A DNA stretch of 37,019 nt from assembly GCA_902464295.1 (NCBI GenBank), contig CABQIW010000022.1, positions 1 through 37,019 of the forward strand, given 5' to 3'. A model generated the notes under the pieces. It had not been told where the DNA came from. It did no database searches and saw nothing but the letters and a program-made list of their open reading frames with translations. Made by a program: the position numbers and the translations under genes. The DNA is from an uncultured Eggerthella sp. Its GTDB lineage: Bacteria > Actinomycetota > Coriobacteriia > Coriobacteriales > Eggerthellaceae. Shown one piece after another: positions 23,959 through 32,073 of the stretch (the stretch's first letter is position 1; every line of letters begins with the position of its first letter).

Positions 23959-26900
23959 CTATTCCTCCTTTGCGCGCGCCTGATCGATGCGCTGACTTAA
24001 GACTTTCGTAACGCCATCAGCCTGCATGGAAACGCCATAGAGGATATCGGCGGCCTCCATCGTACGACGCTGGTGAGTGATCATGATGAACTGTGCGTAG
24101 TCGCGCACCGTGGCAAGATAGTTCATGAGACGGCGCAGATTAGAATCGTCGAGCGCTGCTTCGATCTCGTCGAGGATATAGAACGGCGTTTGGCGAATGC
24201 GATACACCGCGAAGAGCAGCGCCATCGCCGTCATGGATTTCTCGCCACCAGAAAGAAGCGACATCTTTTTCACCGTCTTGCCGACTGGCTGCGCGTTCAC
24301 ATCTACGCCCGTGTTCTCAAGATCGTCGGGGTCGACCAGTGAAAGATGCGCATGACCTCCGGGGAACAGCGTCGAGAAGATCTCGGAGAAGTTCGCGTTC
24401 ACCTGCTCAAAGGTCTTCACGAAATCGTCTTTCATGCGCTCATCGATAAGCGCGACGATGCGACTGAGCGCGCTTCGCGCTGCTTGCATATCGGCAAGCT
24501 GCGAGAGCAGATAGTTGTAGCGTTCGTTGACCTGCTCGTATTCGCGAGCTGCATCGGGGTTTACCGTGCCTAAGTTCTTGATACGGCGTTTGAGCGTTTC
24601 CGCCTCGCGCTCGCTTTCGGCACGATTCTCGAGTTCGGGCAGTTCAAGCGCTGTTTCAAGCGGTGTATGGCATTCGGTGATGATCGCCTGAACGGCGGCC
24701 TCCACCTTGATCTCGAGCTGTCCCTTTTCGATACGGATCTCCGAGCACGCAGCATTCTGCTGATCGAGCGCGATACGCAACTCACGCACTTTTTGCGTTG
24801 ACTCTGCGATGCGCTTATGCAGCTCTTGCGATGATTCCTGCGTTTCACGCGTTTTGAGCTCGATCGTCGAAACGTGCCTTTGGATAGATTCGTTCAAGAG
24901 CTCGAGCGCCCCGAGCAGCGGCTCGACACGCGCCGAAGCCCCTTTGATCAAACTGAAGCGCTTCTCAGCGCTGCGCGAACGCACTTCGATGTTGTGGATC
25001 TCCTGCTTGCGCGAAGCTACCATGCGCTCGTTATAGGCATAGGCTTCTTGCAACTTCGCCCGCTCGAGACGAGCATTCTGCAGCTCTTCGGAGATTGAAA
25101 CGACTTTGTTCTGAATGGGCGTGAGCACTGCTCGCATGTCTTCGACTTGCTTCTTGCTCTCCTGGAGCTTCGCCTGGACTTGCGCGAACTCTTCCTTCAA
25201 CTTATCGGAATCGGGCTGGGCCTCTTCCAAGTAAGCTCGGTAGCGCTGCTGCTCTTCGATCAGATTCTTGTGGCTCGCCTTGAGCGTTTCGAGCGTTTGC
25301 GTCTCACTCGCAAGATCACGCGCGGTCGCTTCACGATTGCCGCGCACGCTAGCGGTCTTCTCGGTTGCCTGCAACGAAGCGATCTGCAGCTCTTTCAGCG
25401 AATTCTCCAGCTGATCGTAGGTGGCGCGCACCTGAGCGAAGCGCTCGGAGTACTCCGCTTCACGGCTACGCAACTCAACCAGATTGCGTCTACGCAGAAG
25501 CGCGCTGTTAGCCTTGTCCTCTTCCGACTTGCGGAAGTAGCGCGCGCGGCCATTCGTATCCACGATACAGCCATCGCGGCTGACGAGCGTAACACCGTGC
25601 GGAGCACGCTTCCAGATAGTGAAGAGCTCATCTTTCGAATCGTAGAGATACACTGCGCCAAGCAGCGCTTCGAAGCCCTTTTTATACGTGCTCGAAACCT
25701 CGATCTGGTCGAGCAGACGGTGGTCACATTCGTTGGTCGCGAAATCATCGCTTGAAGCAAGCTGAAAGATGTCCTTTTCGGGCAGGAGTACCACATCGCC
25801 GGTTTCTCCGCTCTCTTCGAGCGCATCGATGAACATTCGCACGCTTTCGCGATCTTGAACGAAGAGCCCGTGCATGTTGGACCCGAGCAAAGCTTCAACG
25901 ATCATATCGAGCTCGCTCGGGACAGAAAGCTCATGGGTGAGCGCACGCCAGGGAGCCAGCTGATGGTCCCCCGACATGACCCAAGAGAGGATAGGATTGG
26001 TCGCTTCGTTAGCGCGCTCAAGCTCTTCGAGCGCTTTTCGCTGCGCGCCGATAGAGGTGAGCTCTTCGCGCACTTCGTCCATTTCGCCACGCGTAAGCTC
26101 ACGATCGCGCAAGGCAGTATTCAGCTCTTCGCGCGCGTGCGTCTCAGCAGTCTCAGCTTCGAGAAGCGCACCATCAAGATTATCGAGTTGGAGCTGAAGC
26201 TGGGCGCATTTCTGCTCGAGCGCGGTAAGACGTGCCTGGGAATCGGCTACTTGCGCATCGGCCACTTGAGAGCTTACCTGCGCATCGTGAAGCTCCTCTT
26301 TCAGCGAATCGAGCGTGGACTGGATCGTTTCGCTGCGATAGGTGAGCGCATTCTGTTCGGCCAAGATCGCATCGATCTGCTTACGCAGTTCGTTACGCTG
26401 GTCTACTTGCTTGTTGTAGTTCTCTTCGATGCGGTCATGATCGGATACCGCATTGTTATAGGATCGTTCGACCTCTTGGAATTGCGTGGTGAGCGATTCA
26501 AGATCTTGAGCAGCGCGCTTTGCTTGGATCTTCTCGTTCTCGAACGAACGGACACCCATGGCAAGTTCCTTTTCGTAGGACTTGCGACGTTCGCGCAACA
26601 CGATGCATTGCGAGTTGATGGACTCAGCGATCGAACGCACGCGGCGGTAATCGTTTCCGAGTGCAGACTCGTTCTCGCCTGAAGTTTGGAGCTGGCTTTG
26701 AAGTTCGTCGTTAGCTTTCTCCGCTTCTGTGAGAACGACCAGCGCTTCATTGGACTTTTTTTGATTGGTCTCCTCTGCTTCGAGGATCTCATTCCAACGC
26801 TTCTGCAGGATGCGCAGATCATCTACCGCAAGTTCCAAGCGGTATTTCTGATATTCGCCGTTCAGCTGCTTGAACGTGATAGCCTTCTTCGCTTTGCGCT

Positions 26901-27516
26901 CGAGCGGTTTTAGCTGACGCTCGACTTCGGCGGTGATATCGTTCACGCGATCGAGGTGCGCATCCATCTGGGCAAGCTTACGCTCGCTCTTCTTGCGGCG
27001 CTCCTTGTGCTTCAAGATGCCTGCCGCCTCTTCGATGAGCTCACGCCTATCTTCCGGACGAGACGAAAGGATGGAATCGAGATTGCCCTGAGAGATGATC
27101 GAATTCGTGCCCGAACCAAGGCCGCTATCATGCAGGATGTCGAGCACGTCCATACGACGCACGAGCGATCCATTGATGAGGTATTCGCTCTCACCGTTAC
27201 GATACATCCGCCGTCCGATGGAGACCTCAGAGAAATCAACGGGCAAGGTGCCATCGGAATTGTCGAGCACGAGCTCAACTTCTGCAACACCTACTGGCTT
27301 GCGTGCCGAGGAACCGGAGAAGATGACGTCTTCCATCGACTGACCGCGCAGGCTCTTCGCGTTACGCTCGCCCAGCACCCAAAGCACCGCATCTGAGATA
27401 TTCGATTTGCCCGATCCATTCGGTCCAACGATAGCTGCAAGCCCTGGCTCGAAACGCATGACCGTGCGATCAGCGAAGGACTTGAATCCTTTCAGATTCA
27501 ACGACTTTAAATACAC
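23959..27516 (-). CDS. smc: Chromosome segregation protein SMC
   Basis: The 1185-residue ATPase organises the chromosome with ScpA and ScpB. The N-terminal head carries Walker A GPNGSGKS (31-38); two long coiled-coil arms flank a hinge (about 505-660). The C-terminal head carries the signature LLSGGEKSMTAMALLF and Walker B YILDEIEAALDD. Length is typical. The end of the hinge reads DGCIVDTNGRARYF where most bacterial SMCs have a glycine-rich PGGSxTGG-like motif. Start is GTG at 27516 with AAGGGG, which overlaps the rnc stop region; the gap to rnc is nine bases. The rnc-smc-ftsY-ffh order is common in Gram-positives. Confidence 0.98.
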   Translation of the reverse strand: MYLKSLNLKGFKSFADRTVMRFEPGLAAIVGPNGSGKSNISDAVLWVLGERNAKSLRGQSMEDVIFSGSSARKPVGVAEVELVLDNSDGTLPVDFSEVSIGRRMYRNGESEYLINGSLVRRMDVLDILHDSGLGSGTNSIISQGNLDSILSSRPEDRRELIEEAAGILKHKERRKKSERKLAQMDAHLDRVNDITAEVERQLKPLERKAKKAITFKQLNGEYQKYRLELAVDDLRILQKRWNEILEAEETNQKKSNEALVVLTEAEKANDELQSQLQTSGENESALGNDYRRVRSIAESINSQCIVLRERRKSYEKELAMGVRSFENEKIQAKRAAQDLESLTTQFQEVERSYNNAVSDHDRIEENYNKQVDQRNELRKQIDAILAEQNALTYRSETIQSTLDSLKEELHDAQVSSQVADAQVADSQARLTALEQKCAQLQLQLDNLDGALLEAETAETHAREELNTALRDRELTRGEMDEVREELTSIGAQRKALEELERANEATNPILSWVMSGDHQLAPWRALTHELSVPSELDMIVEALLGSNMHGLFVQDRESVRMFIDALEESGETGDVVLLPEKDIFQLASSDDFATNECDHRLLDQIEVSSTYKKGFEALLGAVYLYDSKDELFTIWKRAPHGVTLVSRDGCIVDTNGRARYFRKSEEDKANSALLRRRNLVELRSREAEYSERFAQVRATYDQLENSLKELQIASLQATEKTASVRGNREATARDLASETQTLETLKASHKNLIEEQQRYRAYLEEAQPDSDKLKEEFAQVQAKLQESKKQVEDMRAVLTPIQNKVVSISEELQNARLERAKLQEAYAYNERMVASRKQEIHNIEVRSRSAEKRFSLIKGASARVEPLLGALELLNESIQRHVSTIELKTRETQESSQELHKRIAESTQKVRELRIALDQQNAACSEIRIEKGQLEIKVEAAVQAIITECHTPLETALELPELENRAESEREAETLKRRIKNLGTVNPDAAREYEQVNERYNYLLSQLADMQAARSALSRIVALIDERMKDDFVKTFEQVNANFSEIFSTLFPGGHAHLSLVDPDDLENTGVDVNAQPVGKTVKKMSLLSGGEKSMTAMALLFAVYRIRQTPFYILDEIEAALDDSNLRRLMNYLATVRDYAQFIMITHQRRTMEAADILYGVSMQADGVTKVLSQRIDQARAKEE

Positions 27517-27525
27517 ACGCGCCCC

Positions 27526-28347
27526 TTATTGCTTCTTCTTGCGGGCGTTTTCCGCCTTACGCCTGGCCTTCTCCTCTGCTTTCGCAGCCTTGATCGCGGC
27601 TTTAGCATCGGCCTGACGTTTCTTATCTTTTGAGTCTTTCGCATCGAAGAACGAGCTGAGCGCCTTCAGGGCCGATTCAGCAGCGTGACTTTCCGATTCC
27701 TTCTTCGTGCGCCCCACGCCTTTCGCCAGCGACTGAACGCCAACGAAGACTTGGGTGATGAATGTCCTATTGTGTGGAGGACCTTGCGTTTCCACCAATC
27801 GATAGGTGGGCGTGATGCCGTCTTCCTGAAGCTTCTCCTGCAATACGCTCTTCGGATTCTCTGGCTCGCGTGCCATGTCGATGTTCATCTTCGTGATGAG
27901 CGTTCGATCGATGAATGCGCTCGCAGCCTGCCAGCCTCCATCGAGATAGAGCGCCGCGACCACCGATTCATACACGTTCTCGAGCGCAGAATGGAGTCCG
28001 CGCTTGCCGGTCCCCGTCTCCGATGAACCGAAGATGATGAAGTCCGCGAAGCCTAAGCCCTCGGCCGTCTTAGACAGTGATGCTCCCGAAACGAGAGAGA
28101 CCTTGATGCGCGTGAGGCCTCCTTCATCGACCTTGGGATACGCATGGAAAGCGCGATCGGCAACCACCGCTCCCAAGATGCTGTCCCCCAAGAATTCGAG
28201 ACGCTCATAGGAATCGCGCAACGAATGGCCCTCCACTGCGGAAGGATGCGTGAGAGCCGCAAGAAGAAGCGTAGGGTCTTTGAACTGATAGTCGAGCACG
28301 CGCTCGACCTCATCCAAAAGCTCTCTATGTTCCTCTGCAGTGCTCAC
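27526..28347 (-). CDS. rnc: Ribonuclease III
   Basis: The 273-residue double-strand-specific endonuclease matures rRNA and cuts structured mRNAs. The catalytic domain has YERLEFLGDSILG, with Glu48, Glu51 and Asp55. The second acidic motif is ALENVYESVVAALYLDGG, where Glu127 is present but the position equal to E. coli Asp114 is Asn124. A double-stranded RNA-binding domain follows (about 165-235, with NPKSVLQEKLQEDG and SHAAESALKAL). The last 40 residues are a Lys/Ala-rich, probably disordered or helical tail not found in the short classical enzymes. The start is GTG behind GAGGT. The gene lies 36 bases after plsX. Confidence 0.96.
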   Translation of the reverse strand: MSTAEEHRELLDEVERVLDYQFKDPTLLLAALTHPSAVEGHSLRDSYERLEFLGDSILGAVVADRAFHAYPKVDEGGLTRIKVSLVSGASLSKTAEGLGFADFIIFGSSETGTGKRGLHSALENVYESVVAALYLDGGWQAASAFIDRTLITKMNIDMAREPENPKSVLQEKLQEDGITPTYRLVETQGPPHNRTFITQVFVGVQSLAKGVGRTKKESESHAAESALKALSSFFDAKDSKDKKRQADAKAAIKAAKAEEKARRKAENARKKKQ

Positions 28348-28383
28348 GTGGGGTTACCTCGGTCTCAAACAAACAGATTAAGT

Positions 28384-29388
28384 TTACCCGAGGTCGTTAT
28401 CTTTTTTCACGGTTCGCGCGATTATTCCCGAAACATCCAAACGAACGGTCTTGGCAGTGATCGCAATGCCATTCTTGATCGCACGTGCGCTCGATGAACC
28501 ATGTCCGATCAAGCAAGCACCATTCACGCCGAGCAGGGGCGCGCCACCATAGGTGTCAGGGTCGATCGAGTCCTTGAGCTTGGCAAGATCACCCTTGAGC
28601 GCGAGCGCCGCAAGCTTGGTCTTTGCAGACGACATCATAATATCCTTGAGTGCTGCGAAGAGCACCTTCGAAGTGCCTTCGATCGTCTTCAAGCAGACAT
28701 TGCCCGTGAAGCCATCAGTGACGAACACATCAGCCCCACCTGGCAAGATATCGCAGCCTTCTTTGTTGCCGATGAAATTCGGAAGAGAAGCATTCATGAG
28801 CTCGAAGGCTTCCTGCGAGAACTGGGAGCCCTTCGTATCTTCGCTGCCGATATTGAGCAGCGCCACGCTTGGATCAGGAATGCCAATGACCTGTTCAGCA
28901 TAGACAGCTGCCATCTGGCCGAACTGTACCAAATAGGAAGGCTTGCAGTCGGCGTTCGCTCCCACATCGCACATGACGACCGGTTTCGCGGGAGACGGGA
29001 TGATGGTCGCGATAGCAGGACGCATGACTCCTTTGATGCGTCCCATCACGAGCGTTGCCGCCGTGAGACACGCACCGGTCGATCCTGCCGAGAAGAACCC
29101 TTGTGCCTGGCCTTCTTTCACGAGACGGCATCCTACCACGATGCTCGAATCCTTCTTCTTGCGTACCGCCTGCGCGGGATGTTCGTCCATCGCGATCTCT
29201 TCAGTGCAGGGTTGCGCGATGCAGCGCTCATGGCTCTGGGCGAACGGCTCTACGGCATCGGCTGGCCCGCAGATTATCACTTCAAGATTTGGGTCTTCAG
29301 CAAGCGCCATCTCAACACCTTCGAGCACCACAGGGGCACCGAAGTCTCCACCGATGGCATCAACAGCGATCCTTGTCATTTCATTCAC
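28384..29388 (-). CDS. plsX: Phosphate acyltransferase PlsX
   Basis: The 334-residue enzyme makes acyl-phosphate from acyl-ACP for the PlsY route of phospholipid synthesis. Family motifs include RIAVDAIGGDFGAPVVLEG at the start, GPADAV, LFSAGSTGA-like GFFSAGSTGACL, KPVVMCDVGANADCKP, and the C-terminal YGGAPLLGVNGACLIGHGSS. The GTG at 29388 is favoured, with GAGGTG five bases upstream; an ATG nine bases further in is possible but too far from that site. A terminator separates it from rpmF, and a palindrome overlaps its promoter region, so it appears separately controlled. Confidence 0.96.
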   Translation of the reverse strand: MNEMTRIAVDAIGGDFGAPVVLEGVEMALAEDPNLEVIICGPADAVEPFAQSHERCIAQPCTEEIAMDEHPAQAVRKKKDSSIVVGCRLVKEGQAQGFFSAGSTGACLTAATLVMGRIKGVMRPAIATIIPSPAKPVVMCDVGANADCKPSYLVQFGQMAAVYAEQVIGIPDPSVALLNIGSEDTKGSQFSQEAFELMNASLPNFIGNKEGCDILPGGADVFVTDGFTGNVCLKTIEGTSKVLFAALKDIMMSSAKTKLAALALKGDLAKLKDSIDPDTYGGAPLLGVNGACLIGHGSSSARAIKNGIAITAKTVRLDVSGIIARTVKKDNDLG

Positions 29389-29417
29389 GGTAGCACCTCG
29401 CAATTCGTATCGTATTC

Positions 29418-29439
29418 ATTCTAAAAGAAAACGGTTTTC
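29418..29439 (-). promoter_or_regulatory. plsX promoter region with a 13-base palindrome
   Basis: TAGAAT (29418-29423 on the minus strand) is a good -10, about 30 bases before the start codon. Four bases upstream lies the perfect palindrome GAAAACGGTTTTC (29427-29439). A repressor bound there would block RNA polymerase. No clear -35 is present; the palindrome occupies the spacer. Confidence 0.45.
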
Positions 29440-29462
29440 CCAACTGAAAGAAGGTCGGGAAC

Positions 29463-29493
29463 AAAAAAATCCCTCGGCAAAAGACCGAGGGAT
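29463..29493 (-). terminator. Terminator of rpmF
   Basis: ATCCCTCGG (29469-29477) pairs with CCGAGGGAT (29485-29493) around a 7-base loop; on the minus strand a run of seven T follows. It lies 30 bases after the rpmF stop and before plsX. Confidence 0.9.
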
Positions 29494-29522
29494 CGACAAA
29501 TCAACTAACTCGCGTAGGCGAA

Positions 29523-29702
29523 CTAAGCAGTTTGGATGACTTCACGATCACGATAATGACCGCAATTAGGGCAAACGCGATGCGGAAGCTTCACTTCGCC
29601 GCATTCAGGACACAGCGAACGAGAAGGTGCTGCAATCTTATCATTTTCGCTACGACGTGCATGGGTGCGAGCACGACCAGTTTTACGCTTAGGTACTGCC
29701 AT
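29523..29702 (-). CDS. rpmF: 50S ribosomal protein L32
   Basis: A 59-residue large-subunit protein beginning MAVPKRKTGRARTHARRSEN. Two CxxC pairs (CPEC and CPNC) form the zinc-ribbon of the zinc-containing L32 form. A GAAGGAG site precedes this ATG; the frame is open further upstream to 29771 but without a site. It follows yceD by 148 bases, has its own candidate promoter, and ends at a strong terminator. Confidence 0.98.
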   Translation of the reverse strand: MAVPKRKTGRARTHARRSENDKIAAPSRSLCPECGEVKLPHRVCPNCGHYRDREVIQTA

Positions 29703-29761
29703 GGGGTTTCTCCTTCTATAACACAGGCTTGGCCTGAAACTTACGTTTGACGCAACGAGAT

Positions 29762-29790
29762 ATGCTAACAAACTCGAGCAGCATTTTCAA
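29762..29790 (-). promoter_or_regulatory. Promoter of rpmF
   Basis: On the minus strand TTGAAA (29785-29790), a 17-base spacer and TAGCAT (29762-29767) form a reasonable promoter. It would give a leader of about 50 bases holding a small hairpin CAGGC/GCCTG near 29723-29735. Confidence 0.5.
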
Positions 29791-29850
29791 TCGTCGAAGT
29801 TGCGATTCTGTCCGAACGGTAGCGATTCGCATGACATGCGCCAACAAACG

Positions 29851-30402
29851 CTACTCTTCAGGATCGAAACGGCAATTCTTGAGCACCGCAAAGGGGTTCT
29901 GCGGATCGATTTCTTGCTGCGCAGCACAGCTGCAGGTTTCGTGATTGAGATTAGTGCCACATTGAGGGCAAAGACCGGCGCAGTCTTCGCTGCAAAGCAC
30001 CACGAGCGGCAGAGCAAGCGCGAGCGCGCCCTGGAAAAGCGCGGTAAGATCGACCTTGTTCTTATCAATGAGCTGGTCGTATTCGACTTCTTCATCTTCG
30101 GAGAGCGGCTCGTCCTTACCTGGAAGCACGAAATACGCTTCGATCGGCGCTTCGAGGGTAAGCTCCACTTCATCGAGGCACCGAGCGCAAGCGGCCTTGG
30201 CGTGCGCACTCACCTCTCCCGTTGCAAGCAGCGCTCCACCAGTATTGGTGAAGAAGAGATGATAGCGCAGAGGCTCTTCGAAGCGATAGCTATCGGCGCC
30301 CATGCGGATCTCAGGAAGGGAGATCTCTCCCGTAAAATCAGCAACTGCCGAAGTCTCGAAAAGAGAATCCGGCAGCGCAAGCAGTTGATCTGGAGTATCC
30401 AT
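29851..30402 (-). CDS. yceD: YceD/DUF177 family protein (23S rRNA accumulation factor)
   Basis: A 183-residue DUF177 protein, the usual upstream neighbour of rpmF. In E. coli and plants the family is needed for normal 23S rRNA accumulation. The core motif CARCLDEVELTLEAPIEAYF (around 72-91) and the Cys-rich CSEDCAGLCPQCGTNLN (about 137-153) are diagnostic; the cysteines may bind a metal. An acidic stretch (EPLSEDEEVEYD) lies between. Its start overlaps the stop of the coiled-coil gene by one base in TAATG, so the two are coupled. Confidence 0.93.
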   Translation of the reverse strand: MDTPDQLLALPDSLFETSAVADFTGEISLPEIRMGADSYRFEEPLRYHLFFTNTGGALLATGEVSAHAKAACARCLDEVELTLEAPIEAYFVLPGKDEPLSEDEEVEYDQLIDKNKVDLTALFQGALALALPLVVLCSEDCAGLCPQCGTNLNHETCSCAAQQEIDPQNPFAVLKNCRFDPEE

Positions 30403-30875
30403 TAGCGTCCAGCGCTCAGGGAATTAGCATTCAAGCGATCGCGGCAACGACGCACGCTATTGAGCGCGGTATCGAGGCTCTGCTCGACATGAGAGAACAC
30501 TTCATCAGCGAAATCTTCCGCACCCGCACGCGTTTCGCGCTCGAGCTCACGTGCTTCAGCCATGATGGTATCGGCCTGTTGCTGGGAAATGCGCACGATC
30601 TCCTGTTCGCTCGCGATGGTGATAGCCTGGCTACGCGCGTCTTCGATAAGACGCGAAGCTTGGGCTTCAGCTTCGTCGAGCAGTGCTTGACGTTCGCGAA
30701 TGATCTGACGCGCCTGTGCGAATTCTGAGGGGAAGGTGTCACGGATCTCATCAAGAATCTCAAATGCTGCCTGGGCATCCACCTGGCGCATGGTGTTCTT
30801 GCCAAAAACCGGTTTCGAATCTTCGATGAGCACAGAAAGCTCTTCGATGAGGTTCATTACTCCAATTTCGTCCAT
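30402..30875 (-). CDS. Coiled-coil protein, DivIVA/AtpF-like
   Basis: A 157-residue, highly charged protein that is mostly alpha-helical heptad sequence from about residue 35 to 150 (for example RQIIRERQALLDEAEAQASRLIEDARSQA). Similar proteins at this place in related genomes are often annotated as ATP synthase subunit b-like or DivIVA-like, but it lacks a transmembrane anchor and no atp gene is near. The ATG at 30875 sits six bases after GGAAGG; another ATG at 30881 touches that site. It is the first gene of a transcript with yceD and rpmF and has a palindrome between promoter and start. A role in septum or envelope organisation is only a suggestion. Confidence 0.75.
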   Translation of the reverse strand: MDEIGVMNLIEELSVLIEDSKPVFGKNTMRQVDAQAAFEILDEIRDTFPSEFAQARQIIRERQALLDEAEAQASRLIEDARSQAITIASEQEIVRISQQQADTIMAEARELERETRAGAEDFADEVFSHVEQSLDTALNSVRRCRDRLNANSLSAGR

Positions 30876-30890
30876 AAACATCCTTCCAAA

Positions 30891-30907
30891 TCGTGTTCAG
30901 AACACGA
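30891..30907. promoter_or_regulatory. Perfect 17-base palindrome in the leader of the coiled-coil/yceD transcript
   Basis: TCGTGTTC and GAACACGA surround one central base (30899). It lies just ahead of the ribosome-binding site and about 8 to 24 bases after the predicted transcription start. It could be a repressor operator or a 5' mRNA hairpin. It does not match the CGAAC-N4-GTTCG LexA box. Confidence 0.45.
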
Positions 30908-30921
30908 ATAAAATCTTTATT

Positions 30922-30950
30922 ATCTTAGAGCAAACGGCAGCGTTATACAA
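30922..30950 (-). promoter_or_regulatory. Candidate promoter of the coiled-coil-yceD operon
   Basis: On the minus strand TTGTAT (30945-30950), 17 bases, then TAAGAT (30922-30927). Both hexamers are partial matches. It lies in the only intergenic gap (116 bases) between coaD and this operon. Confidence 0.35.
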
Positions 30951-30991
30951 CAGAAAAACCGATTTGTCCTAGTCTTGTGAAGTATAGGTAA

Positions 30992-31477
30992 CTAATACGC
31001 TTCGCTGAAATACTCGATTAGCGCGCGCTCTACGCATTCGGGCACGAACTGTTTCACGTCGCCGCCCATCGATGCCATTTCGCGCACGATCGAGCTCGAT
31101 AGATACATGTATTTCGGCGGAGACATGATGAAGAACGTCTCAAGATCCTTTGAGAGTTCGTAGTTCAGCGCGGTGAGCTGGAACTCATACTCGAAGTCGG
31201 TGATAGCACGCAGGCCCTTTACCACGATATGAGCCTTCTGCTCTCGAACGAAGTCGACAAGCAGGCAATTGAACCCTTTCACGCAGACATTGGAATATTC
31301 CTTCAGTGCTTCCTCAGCCAAGCGAACGCGTGTCTCTTGGTCGAAGATCGGCCCTTTCTTGTGTGAGGCTGCGACCGCAACGATAACCTCATCGAAGACT
31401 TGCGCGGCGCGTTCGATCACGTCGATGTGACCTTTGGTGATCGGATCGAAGGTACCTGGAACGACTGCCCGTTTCAT
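30992..31477 (-). CDS. coaD: Phosphopantetheine adenylyltransferase
   Basis: The 161-residue enzyme performs the fourth step of coenzyme A synthesis, adding AMP to phosphopantetheine. The nucleotidyltransferase motif is PGTFDPITKGHID with TKGH at residues 14-17; other family marks are VVKGLRAITDFEYEFQLTALN and YLSSSIVREMA. Size is typical. The ATG directly abuts the TGA of rsmD with no gap, and the order rsmD-coaD is the usual one. No terminator was seen after it. Confidence 0.98.
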   Translation of the reverse strand: MKRAVVPGTFDPITKGHIDVIERAAQVFDEVIVAVAASHKKGPIFDQETRVRLAEEALKEYSNVCVKGFNCLLVDFVREQKAHIVVKGLRAITDFEYEFQLTALNYELSKDLETFFIMSPPKYMYLSSSIVREMASMGGDVKQFVPECVERALIEYFSEAY

Positions 31478-32056
31478 TCACATACCCTTTCTTATCAGGA
31501 CATAGGTTGTATCTCCAAAATCTTTAAGAGAAACAGTTTCCCATTTTAACCTATCAAGTTCGCTTACCAATTCAGGTTTGTTCTTTTTAGCGAGTTCGTA
31601 GCAGATAAGCGCCTCGGCGTTCAGCGAACCCGCATCATCGAGCGTTCGAACGAGCGAAAGGGCCTGAGAAGGAGCGATCATATAGGGAGGATCGAGCAAG
31701 ACGAGGTCGAACGGATGGGCGCGCTTCTTCGACGCGAGCGCAAATGCATCGCCAACTTCGAGCTTCCATGCCCCTTTTCGAGCACCGATCTTCGTGAGGT
31801 TCTCGCGCACGATCTTCGCAGCTGCGCGCGATCGTTCGAAGAAGACCGCACTCGCTGCTCCCCGCGAGAGCGCTTCGATACCGAGCGCTCCTGAACCGGC
31901 GAAACCATCGAGCACGCACACTCCTTCAAGACTCCCAAGTGCGCTTACGACCGCACTGAAGAGCGACTCCTTCACACGCATAGTGGTCGGGCGGGTGGCA
32001 TCCCCTTTGAGCGTTTTGAGCGGATGGCCTTTATAGGTACCAGAAACGACGCGCAT
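31478..32056 (-). CDS. rsmD: 16S rRNA (guanine966-N2)-methyltransferase RsmD
   Basis: A 192-residue Rossmann-fold methyltransferase. MRVVSGTYKGHPL and TRPTTMRVKESLF start the protein; the SAM-binding motif is VLDGFAGSGALGIEALSRGA, and the catalytic DPPY lies in FDLVLLDPPYMIAP. Length and motifs agree with RsmD. It sits 17 bases downstream of recG and directly before coaD. Confidence 0.97.
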   Translation of the reverse strand: MRVVSGTYKGHPLKTLKGDATRPTTMRVKESLFSAVVSALGSLEGVCVLDGFAGSGALGIEALSRGAASAVFFERSRAAAKIVRENLTKIGARKGAWKLEVGDAFALASKKRAHPFDLVLLDPPYMIAPSQALSLVRTLDDAGSLNAEALICYELAKKNKPELVSELDRLKWETVSLKDFGDTTYVLIRKGM

Positions 32057-32073
32057 AGCTCTCTTTCATCTCT

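Noticed and set aside
30891..30907. SOS (LexA) box
   Set aside because: The palindrome has GTTC and GAAC in inward order with one central base, unlike the CGAAC-N4-GTTCG arrangement of Gram-positive LexA sites.
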